Shown here: piece after piece, positions 1 to 6,459 of the stretch
Layout of the letters: each line of letters starts with the position of its first letter
Numbering within the stretch: the first letter of the stretch is position 1
Assembly: GCA_015233615.1 (NCBI GenBank)
Contig: JADFXJ010000017.1
Span: forward strand, 1 to 44,404
Reading direction: 5' to 3'
DNA: 44,404 nucleotides
Source of the DNA: Nitrospirota bacterium
GTDB taxonomy: Bacteria > Nitrospirota > Thermodesulfovibrionia > Thermodesulfovibrionales > Magnetobacteriaceae
The notes under the pieces: model-generated
Databases searched by the model: none
Seen by the model: only the letters and a program-made list of their open reading frames with translations
Told to the model about the DNA's origin: nothing
Program-made: the position numbers and the translations under genes

Positions 1-60
1 TTTGGAGTGCTCATTTTATCTGAGACTTTTTACCGGTTTATTGTGCAACGTGACAGCAGG

Positions 61-396
61 TTACAAATAAGATACATAATTAAACTTTCCAAAATAAGAG
101 TAACGTACCCAGTCTGTGCACACCTCCCATGTGCCGGTATCGGCAACAACATGGGAGAAGTGGCATTTCTCCGGGTTGGTTTCAATGACGGCGCGTGTTG
201 TATCGAAATCCACGTATTTGGTTGAGCCTACAGTATCATATGGCTGGGGCATGGGTATAAGGCATCTTGCTTTAAGTTCTGCTGCAACGATGGACTGATA
301 GATTTTATCGGGAGCAGCTTGAAGCTGTGTCCTGCGTTTGACCCGGAATATGCAGAGGTCTATGGCGTGCCATTTTCTTTTATACCCTGTTCAGGT
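61..396 (-). pseudogene. Fragment of a type III restriction-like helicase (BPTD_3080-like)
   Basis: An open frame on the minus strand runs from about 396 to a stop at 61. It contains APDKIYQSIVAAE, YVDFDTTR and KCHFSHVVADTGTWE. As I recall the family, these resemble a conserved block of BPTD_3080-like DEAD/DEAH proteins related to type III restriction endonucleases, where a VDFxTT segment is followed by KCHxSHVVADTxSWE. The match breaks right after the TWE motif and the frame closes within about 20 codons. Upstream the frame is closed by a TGA, so helicase and nuclease domains are missing. I read it as a relic of a roughly 1000-residue protein. The family call is from memory. Confidence 0.5.
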
Positions 397-591
397 TCCA
401 CCACGGATCCCAAACCCGGTACCACAACCCGTGTTCGTGCCCTTCCTGAGTGGAAAACCGCTCATAAAAAACATCCACGATAAAAACGGTAAACCACTCT
501 TCCATATTATTTTTGGAGTGCCTGCAACCAAACAGCCAGGGTCTGTAGATCGTAAAATCTAATTAACCCCTGGCAGAATGGATAATCTCTC
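397..591. other. Intergenic debris, no supported gene
   Basis: Short open frames exist on both strands but none has a ribosome binding site or a recognisable domain. One minus-strand frame (about 400-550) reads like protein (FYERFSTQEGHEHGLWYR) and may be a frameshifted continuation of the helicase relic on its left. A TTTTTGGAGTG string at about 511-521 recurs near the right end of the window. Confidence 0.3.
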
Positions 592-828
592 TTATTTCTT
601 TTCGATAGTAAACGTTATGGTTCCACCGTTTTCACTAACATCCGTAATGGAATGGCCAAGACGGGAGACGAGAGCGGGAATATCTTTTTTAGCACCTGCA
701 TCGGTAGCTATGACCTGAAGACATTGGCCGGAAGCAATAGTATCAAGCCCTTTTTTAGTCTGAAGAACCGGTCTGGGACAAGACATACCTTTACAATCGA
801 CAACCTTCATTGCTGTTGCACTACCCAT
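592..828 (-). CDS. TusA/SirA/YedF-family sulfur-carrier protein
   Basis: 78 residues, the usual length for the family. The N-terminal VDCKGMSCPRPVLQTKK carries the CPxP signature (SCPRP, Cys near residue 17) after the first beta strand. The cysteine is the persulfide carrier in TusA, and YedF-type paralogues share the fold. The rest fits the two-layer alpha/beta sandwich, ending with VSENGGTITFTIEKK. A GGAGG lies a few bases upstream of the ATG. The gene stands alone between debris, has its own strong promoter (884-912) and two palindromic operators, so it is probably induced by a specific signal. Whether it serves tRNA thiolation, cofactor synthesis or sulfur trafficking cannot be told from the sequence. 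Confidence 0.9.
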   Translation of the reverse strand: MGSATAMKVVDCKGMSCPRPVLQTKKGLDTIASGQCLQVIATDAGAKKDIPALVSRLGHSITDVSENGGTITFTIEKK

Positions 829-865
829 AACATAACCTCCATGGATAAAAAATGCTGGCAGTACC

Positions 866-909
866 TACCAGTCGGTATGGTTTATATTATCACATACCAA
901 TTGGTATGT
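866..909. promoter_or_regulatory. Two palindromic operators over the TusA-like promoter
   Basis: A perfect 18-bp palindrome, ACATACCAATTGGTATGT (892-909), fills the spacer between -35 and -10. A second, related site TACCAGTCGGTA (866-877) covers the predicted start point. Their centres are 29 bp apart. The core ATACC-N4-GGTAT resembles operators of TetR/AcrR-family repressors, so a dimeric repressor would block both RNA polymerase binding and initiation. No regulator gene is next to it in this window, so the repressor would act in trans. The family assignment is inference. Confidence 0.65.
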
Positions 910-912
910 CAA
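884..912 (-). promoter_or_regulatory. Near-consensus sigma-70 promoter of the TusA-like gene
   Basis: On the minus strand a perfect -35 TTGACA (907-912) is followed by a 17-bp spacer (890-906) and a -10 TAATAT (884-889). The expected start point is near 877, giving a leader of about 50 nt before the ATG at 828. This is the best promoter match I see in the window. Confidence 0.8.
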
Positions 913-986
913 CCATGTCGATGCTTTTTTTATACCGCCATGGTTGAGAAGTGCCGTGAGCGGGTTTTCGGCATTTATAGCGGTTG

Positions 987-1642
987 TCAAAATAAAGTTC
1001 CGAACGAAGTCATGTTTTTCACTTGAGAGGGTGAGTTGATGATATCCATGATAGCCTGGTCAAGTCGAGAAATAAGGGCGGCAGTATCATGGCAAAGATA
1101 TTATTGTTAAACCATCGATTTTTCATGTTCAGCCAAATAGTTTCGATAGAGTTGAAGTCTGGTGGGTAGGGTGGAAGAAAGAGAGATTCAAAACTGTGCC
1201 AATTGAGGCTCTTATTTTTATGCCAGGAAGCATTGTCGAGGATAAGCACGTTACGTTTACGTGTTGGTTTCACCTCTTTATTTACCTCATCAAGAATAGC
1301 CTGAAATACCTGACTGTCAACCTGTGGTACTTCTATTGCTAAGAACTCTCCGGTTCTCGGGCACACTATTCCAATAACGCTCATCCGTATGTGGTCTCCA
1401 TTGTGAGTAACCCGGCTTTTACTACCTTTTTTATCCCAGCGTCTACGTGGTCGTGTTTCACCCTCAAAACCAGATTCGTCAGTAAACCAAATATCAGTAT
1501 CCGGCTCCTTGCAAAGTTCCTGTAACTTTACGCGATATTCGTTTCTTTTCTTTTCGTCCTGACGGTCAGGCCAGGGCTGGGGTACTTTTAAGGCAAAACC
1601 CTCTTTATGAAAAAAACGAAAGACAGTTTTAAATGCGCTCTT
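987..1642 (-). pseudogene. IS630-family transposase remnant
   Basis: The frame from 1642 to 1019 encodes the DDE catalytic part: DTDIWFTDESGFEGETRPRR (first Asp), LILDNASWH (second Asp) and PPDFNSIETIW (Glu), as in IS630/Tc1-type transposases. Near 1100 the frame shifts. The true C-terminus, LDQAIMDIINSPSQVKN..SFGTLF, is read in another frame and ends at 987. Upstream the frame is closed by a TGA at 1643-1645, so the N-terminal helix-turn-helix half is missing. The element cannot transpose itself. I could not define its terminal inverted repeats. Confidence 0.8.
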
Positions 1643-1645
1643 TCA

Positions 1646-2000
1646 GCGCTTCCGGCACGTGGGCGTAGCCGGATGTGACGCAAAGGGGCAGGGGCCATTG
1701 TGCGGCCTGCGGATTCCGTGACAACACCTGCAATACCAGAAAAAAGTTGAGCATCGCGTTATCGTAGTTATAATTTATTTGATGAATCTTTACATTCTAA
1801 TGTTATATATATATCGGAGATGGCAATTTCGCCCGGGGCTTTTCGGCAGATAAGCCTTACGGTGTCGGGCGTTACGCTGCCGGTTGGGGAACTTCGCAGA
1901 TTGGAGTCCGGAGGTTGGAGTTTAGTTCAGTGTATTTCGTATGTCTTGATTTAGAGAGCTATATTGGAGACTTACAACCCGTAGGTTATTAACGGGCCGG
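1646..2000. other. Gene-free stretch
   Basis: No credible coding frame is seen. Around 1815-1920 the sequence is rich in GGC/GCC/CCGG words that could form hairpins on either strand, but I could not match it to a known riboswitch. It may be debris of the mobile element to its left, or a structured leader of the receptor gene to its right. Confidence 0.3.
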
Positions 2001-2033
2001 TTGACAAATTATTAACAATTGTTAGTTATTTGT
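2001..2033 (+). promoter_or_regulatory. Possible promoter overlapped by a 30-bp AT-rich palindrome
   Basis: TTGACA (2001-2006) lies 17 bp before a weak -10 (AGTTAT, 2024-2029). Positions 2004-2033 form a near-perfect palindrome with outer arms ACAAAT/ATTTGT and inner core TAACAATTGTTA, with only two mismatched pairs. It stands about 70 bp before the chemotaxis receptor and looks like a dimer operator lying over its promoter. Confidence 0.4.
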
Positions 2034-2103
2034 TAATAAGCTTGTTTAAAAGGGTTTTAGTTTCAACGGATGCCAAAATGTCTGTCCAATAGGGGGTACT
2101 TCG

Positions 2104-3211
2104 ATGAAAGTACGGGACATGTCGATTACGTGGAAGACTGCAATACCGGTGATAGTTTTGATAGTGGTGCTTTTTGCCGTTGTTATAGTAGTTAGCGGAA
2201 ACAGGGTAAGGGCCATTGTCACCGACGAGGCAAAAATGATGGCAATCGCGTGCTACAGGGACACCATACTCAACGCGCTTACGACTATGATGATTAATCG
2301 ATAAAAGAGGTAAAGCCTCGTTCTTCGAGCAGATGAAGCACATAGTGGACATCAAAATGATTAGGGGCGAAGCGCTCGACAAGCAATTCGGCAAGGGGAA
2401 TCCCGAAGAGTATCCTCAAAACGCGCACGAGGCGGAGGTGCTCACAATGGGTACCGAGTACGTGCATATCGACGGCACCGATCTCACCGGCATATATCCT
2501 TATGTTGCCAAATCGAACTATATGGGTAAAAACTGCATCACCTGCCACGACGTCAGGGAAGGCGATGAACTCGCAAACGGCTCCATCGAAATCATGAAGA
2601 GCGTCTACTCTTCTAACGTTGAGCTCTCCAGGGTGATCTCCACACTGCACGCCCACGTCAGGGAAATAGACAACATATTGACGGTGATCAACGATATTGC
2701 CGACCAGACTAACTTATTGGCACTCAACGCGGCCATCGAGGCGGCAAGGGCGGGAGAGCAGGGCCGGGGATTTGCGGTAGTGGCGGACGAATTGCGCAAA
2801 CTCGCAGAAAAAACGCTCTCTGCAACCCACGAAATCTCCGACAAGATATCCAACCTGCAGAAAGAGGCCACAACAACGTCCAAAACTATGGATGGGGCCG
2901 CGGCAGAGGTCGAAAAGGCCGCCGGCTATATAAACAACATGGGCACCACACTAAAATCCATAGTCGGAGCCGTCGGTCACAGCGCAGACCAAATAAACCT
3001 CATATCGAAGGCCGTAAACCAGCACTCGGAGGAATCCCTCGACATATCGCTGAACATCGAAAAGACACTCACCATAACCGAAGTATCCGAGGAGATGGTA
3101 CACTCTATCACCGATTCGGTGAACAACCTGCTGGACATCGCCATGCAGCTCAAAATCAACATGGCAGGGTTCAAGACCAGGGAAGACGGGCGTCTTGCGT
3201 TGCCGCGCTAA
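2104..3211 (+). pseudogene. Methyl-accepting chemotaxis protein, frameshifted and lacking TM2/HAMP
   Basis: Reading starts at ATG 2104 after a G-rich stretch. It gives an N-terminal membrane helix (IPVIVLIVVLFAVVIVV) and stops at 2302-2304. The sensor continues in another frame ([24 protein letters not shown]), so a frameshift lies near 2295. The sensor has a c-type heme motif CITCH followed by DVREG, as in Tll0287/DUF3365-like heme domains. It then passes straight into the cytoplasmic signalling domain ([38 protein letters not shown]). The second membrane helix and HAMP that should lie between are absent, so sensor and signalling tip would be on the same side of the membrane. Frameshift plus topology argue for a dead gene. 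Confidence 0.8.
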
Positions 3212-3223
3212 ACGTTTTTGTAA

Positions 3224-3265
3224 CCATGCCGGCTTAATAGTATTCCAATTTTTTGGCCGGCATGG
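3224..3265. terminator. Hairpin between convergent genes
   Basis: Perfect 10-bp arms CCATGCCGGC (3224-3233) and GCCGGCATGG (3256-3265) enclose a 22-nt loop containing a T-run. It sits between the 3' ends of the receptor pseudogene (+) and the STAS gene (-) and could serve as a bidirectional terminator. There is no T-tract directly after either arm, so the assignment is tentative. Confidence 0.45.
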
Positions 3266-3303
3266 CCGATCTGGAGCAGTCGTGGGTGCCGATTGGCGGA
3301 GCC

Positions 3304-3594
3304 TTACATCCTGCTCACTTTAAACACCGTAACGAGATTCAGCACTTCGAGTAAATTATACAGCCTTTCGTCCTTGACGTACATCTTCAGATCCACCTTG
3401 TTTTCGAAGACGAGCTTCAGAAAAAAACCAATAACCGAAGAAGTCATAGCCAGCGATTCGGGAATCATAATGGTTACGGACTTATGTCCCGTCTCTACGA
3501 CCGAGTTCACTACCTGTTTTATCTTCTGGTAGTCTTCTATAGTCCTTATGTGGCCGGAGATAGTAATTTCCTCGTTGTTAGCTTTAACCTCCAT
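3304..3594 (-). CDS. STAS-like anti-sigma-factor antagonist or partner-switch protein
   Basis: 96 residues with alternating beta and alpha elements as in short STAS domains: EEITISGHIRTIEDYQKIKQVV, then KSVTIMIPESLAMTSSVIGFFLKLVFE, then LKMYVKDERLYNLLEVLNL. The SLAMTSSVIGFF segment corresponds to the loop-helix that carries the phosphorylatable Ser/Thr in RsbV/SpoIIAA-type antagonists. Its start codon overlaps the 3' end of the upstream phosphatase/kinase gene by about 11 bp, so the two are co-translated. The likely role is phosphorylation-controlled binding to the HATPase domain of the neighbouring protein. The target (sigma factor or other effector) is unknown. Confidence 0.65.
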   Translation of the reverse strand: MEVKANNEEITISGHIRTIEDYQKIKQVVNSVVETGHKSVTIMIPESLAMTSSVIGFFLKLVFENKVDLKMYVKDERLYNLLEVLNLVTVFKVSRM

Positions 3595-5299
3595 AAATGT
3601 ACCCCCTATCGATAGTTTTTATTAATACCGCTTCGTTTCCCGCTTTATTATATAGCAATACGTCGGAAATTGTCTTGGCAATTTTAATACCCCTGCCACT
3701 GAAAATATAGTTTTCTCCGTTGTTTTCGTTAATCCGCGAAAGCTCAAATCCCGTTCCTTCGTCGGTTACGCTCACCACCACCATGTCTTTGGTGTCCCCA
3801 TGCGTGAAGTTTACGGTTATGTGAATTTTCTTATCCACTGTCTTTTCCAGGGAAAGGAGGAAGTTTTCATAGTCCCCGCTCATGGTAAGCTCGTTTTTTT
3901 GCATGGAGTTCAAGTTAAGGTTTCCGTGTTCGTAGGCATTCATTAGTATTTCCGTAAAAGAGTTTATGAAGAGGGATTTCGATTCCTCGTCGACGGACAC
4001 GTGGTCAAGGTAGTCTTCTATTCTTGCGGTCATGCTCTTGACCTCTTTCAGGGTGCTGTCGATGGTGAACGTGGCCTTCGTGCTGGTGTCGGATGTGAGT
4101 TTGTGGAGGTATATGAAGGTAACGTCGTCATCCGTCTTTTCCACCCTTTTAACGAATAACTGGTACAGGTCGTTTGTGAAGGTGGACTGGACGAAGTCTC
4201 TCTCTATGTGGTCCTGGTAAAGGCTGGTGCTGCCGCTGACGTGGCTTTCGTTGATGCCGTCCGAGTAGATTAGTATCTTTTTGAAGCTGGACATGTCATA
4301 TCTCTCGATAAAATTCGTGCTCAGGTATCGCATTATGGGCAGGTTGTTGCTCTTAATCCTCATGAGGCTGCCGTCGTCTTTCAAAACCAGCAGCGGGGGC
4401 ATGGAGTATAGGGCCGTCTCCATAACGTCCTCGTTGAAGTCTACGTAAACGAAGGCGGCACAGATGATCTCCTCGCTGAGAAGCTCCTTCTTTATGAAGT
4501 TTGTGTAGGACGTGAGAAATGCACTTAAGTCGAAGTCTTTTTTCACGATGGTCTCGTCTAAGAGGTGGTTAATGAAAGACGTCGTAAGAATAGTGGTAAC
4601 GCTTGCGCTCAACCCCTTACCCATGGCGTCGGTTATGAAAAAGAGCACCTTGCCCGTGTCGAGTTCTCTGATGGAATAGCTGTCGCCGCTAAGGATGTCC
4701 AGCGGTACGTAGCAGATGTCCATGTACCAGAGTGTATCCTGCCCATTCATCGTTGCGATGGTCTCTATCTTCCTGCCGTAGAGGTCGTTCTTTATTATTT
4801 TGAGCTCTTTGAGAAAAGCCATCTCTTGCTGCGCGGAGTGGTACTTCTCCCGGTACCTGAGCAGTTCGAGTTCCTGCTCCTGGGTTTTCTGGGCCAGATT
4901 TTCCAGTACCACCTGCTGGACGGCTATCTCGATGGCCTTCAGGAGGTTGTATACAAGGATGGGCTTTGTCACAAACTGGGTAACGCCCAGGTTTATTGCC
5001 TCTATGAGGAATTCCGACTCGATGTAGCCGGTTATGAGAATTATAGGAGTCTTCCTGTTTACGTTGCGGATCATCTTGATCAGATCTATGCCATTGGCCT
5101 CCGGCATCAGGTAGTCCGTCAGCACCAGGTCTACGTCGCTGTGTTGGAATTTTTCGAAGCCGTCGTTTCCGTTATCCGCCAGTATGACATTGCCGAATAT
5201 TCTCTGGAGCTTGTTGACGAACCTGAAAGGGCGCTCGTCCTCGACGTACAGCACCGTCAGTCCCTTCGTTATTTCGAGTAGTTCCTTAAACTCTTCCAC
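3584..5299 (-). CDS. Response regulator with PP2C-type (SpoIIE/RsbU) phosphatase and HATPase (RsbW-like) domains
   Basis: 571 residues in three modules. Residues about 13-130 are a receiver domain (LTVLYVEDE; DLVLTDYLMPEANG with the phospho-acceptor Asp; ILITGY; FVTKPI). A coiled coil (about 135-175, rich in QEQELELLRYREK) leads to a PP2C/SpoIIE phosphatase at about 190-400 (LDILSGDSYS, FFITDAMGKGLSASV, IYSDGINES). Residues about 430-571 are a GHKL ATPase of the anti-sigma-factor kinase type (INSFTEILMNAYEHGN with the N-box; VTDEGTGFELS; GRGI). Phosphatase and kinase activities toward the downstream STAS protein thus sit in one polypeptide under receiver control. No partner histidine kinase is adjacent. 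Cytoplasmic. Confidence 0.85.
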   Translation of the reverse strand: MEEFKELLEITKGLTVLYVEDERPFRFVNKLQRIFGNVILADNGNDGFEKFQHSDVDLVLTDYLMPEANGIDLIKMIRNVNRKTPIILITGYIESEFLIEAINLGVTQFVTKPILVYNLLKAIEIAVQQVVLENLAQKTQEQELELLRYREKYHSAQQEMAFLKELKIIKNDLYGRKIETIATMNGQDTLWYMDICYVPLDILSGDSYSIRELDTGKVLFFITDAMGKGLSASVTTILTTSFINHLLDETIVKKDFDLSAFLTSYTNFIKKELLSEEIICAAFVYVDFNEDVMETALYSMPPLLVLKDDGSLMRIKSNNLPIMRYLSTNFIERYDMSSFKKILIYSDGINESHVSGSTSLYQDHIERDFVQSTFTNDLYQLFVKRVEKTDDDVTFIYLHKLTSDTSTKATFTIDSTLKEVKSMTARIEDYLDHVSVDEESKSLFINSFTEILMNAYEHGNLNLNSMQKNELTMSGDYENFLLSLEKTVDKKIHITVNFTHGDTKDMVVVSVTDEGTGFELSRINENNGENYIFSGRGIKIAKTISDVLLYNKAGNEAVLIKTIDRGYIYGG

Positions 5300-5386
5300 T
5301 TATTATGATGTTAGTTGTTATTTACATATTTTTTCAAGCATTTTTTCATCGGGCTCCATAAAACCGGCGCTTAACCGGGCGCTTAA

Positions 5387-6211
5387 CTATGCGCTTGTGG
5401 AGTTACATATGGCGGCAAGCCCGTCCCGTGACACGTTTAACAGCGACGGAGGGTCGGGCCACTGTTCCAGTATCGCCGAGCCGTCGAAACCGCGTCTTTT
5501 CAAGCGGGACACCAGTCCGGTAACTCCCGCAGGGTTGTCTGCCGCAGGTCCGGTAAATAAGGCCAGGTGGCTGTCCAGGTCTCCGTAGTTTTCGTGCACG
5601 TGCAAGTGGATAACCGGCACGCAAGGCGAAAGCCCGTCGAAGTAGCCGAGGTAATCGTGCCGTGTACCGGAGTATATGTTGGCGTGCCCCATGTCAAAGC
5701 ACATCCCCACGTGGGAGGCGTCCGGGTCTTTAAGTTTACCGATTAAGCCGAAGAGCAGGTTGAAGTCCTCAGGCCCCGTAACCGTAGTGTTTTCTATGGA
5801 GAGCTTGATACCTGCCTCTGCCGTTAACCCGATGAGAGGAAGTATGGCATGAAAGTAAGCATCCACGCCCTGCTCCACGTCCAGGTGTACGTTGACAAGC
5901 ACCGCTCCCACGTCCAGGGCGAAGTCCACGGATCGCCCGATAAGTTCCATGGTGCCGTCGCAAAGAGGATTTGCCGAAACGGGCGCATGTACGGACTGCC
6001 TTATGCCACGTGACAGGGCTCGCCGCCTTATACCCGTACGCTCTTGTTGCCCGACGTCTTCCACGTCCCACCCCTGCCCCCAGTCCTTTTTGTCCGGGAA
6101 CCACTCGAAAGCATCGAAGCCGCAGTCCTCTGCATAGTCAAAAGGCACGGAATAACACTCGGCCGAAAAGGCCGTCTGGTTACCTATGCGAAACTTACAC
6201 TGCCGTACCAT
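5387..6211 (-). CDS. Xylose-isomerase-like TIM-barrel protein (AP endonuclease family 2 fold)
   Basis: About 274 residues from the ATG at 6211. The open frame extends to 6337, but that extension lies inside a MITE-like repeat and reads as repeat-encoded peptide, so I reject the longer start. Motifs fit the sugar phosphate isomerase/epimerase superfamily: VNVHLD, LSIENTT (metal-binding Glu), VGMCFDMGHANIYSG (Asp/His metal ligands), VIHLHVHENYGDLDSHL, and a C-terminal SAILEQW (metal Glu). The enzymes bind a divalent metal and act on small sugars or inosose-type substrates, while a few are endonuclease IV. Substrate unknown. It is followed downstream by the partner-switch operon with no obvious link. 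Confidence 0.75.
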   Translation of the reverse strand: MVRQCKFRIGNQTAFSAECYSVPFDYAEDCGFDAFEWFPDKKDWGQGWDVEDVGQQERTGIRRRALSRGIRQSVHAPVSANPLCDGTMELIGRSVDFALDVGAVLVNVHLDVEQGVDAYFHAILPLIGLTAEAGIKLSIENTTVTGPEDFNLLFGLIGKLKDPDASHVGMCFDMGHANIYSGTRHDYLGYFDGLSPCVPVIHLHVHENYGDLDSHLALFTGPAADNPAGVTGLVSRLKRRGFDGSAILEQWPDPPSLLNVSRDGLAAICNSTSA

Positions 6212-6263
6212 GAATTTTACTATAGCGGAGACGGTGGGATTTGTCAATGGCCCGTGGCTCCTC

Positions 6264-6359
6264 AAATTTCTATATAGAAATTTGTCATTGCGAGCGTAGC
6301 GAAGCAATCTCGTCATTTCTAAGAGATTGCCGCGCACCTTTCAGGTGCTCGCAATGACA
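6264..6359. repeat. MITE/REP-like palindromic repeat
   Basis: Two nested elements. First, a perfect 20-bp palindrome AAATTTCTATATAGAAATTT (6264-6283). Second, a long imperfect hairpin whose ends are TGTCATTGCGAGC (6283-6295) and GCTCGCAATGACA (about 6347-6359), with inner arms GCAATCTC/GAGATTGC. The TCATTGCGAGC..GCTCGCAATGA type is a common dispersed bacterial repeat. It lies between two minus-strand genes and extends one reading frame artificially. Confidence 0.75.
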
Positions 6360-6459
6360 ACAAAATGTAATATCCTTCTTTTCTATATCGGAATTTGGGC
6401 TCAATCGCCCGATAAGCATAAGCGGATTATAACCGGCAACACCCACCTGCCGGCGTCTT

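Noticed and set aside
1815-1920. Possible GEMM-type c-di-GMP riboswitch ahead of the chemotaxis gene
   Set aside because: I could not match the conserved GEMM blocks or the paired tetraloop arrangement on either strand.
4565-5281. Long plus-strand frame opposite the phosphatase/kinase gene
   Set aside because: It has no ribosome binding site or domain and mirrors the codon pattern of the real minus-strand gene.
6212-6337. N-terminal extension of the TIM-barrel gene to the ATG at 6337
   Set aside because: This part lies within the MITE-like palindrome and encodes repeat-type peptide; homology-like sequence begins after the ATG at 6211.
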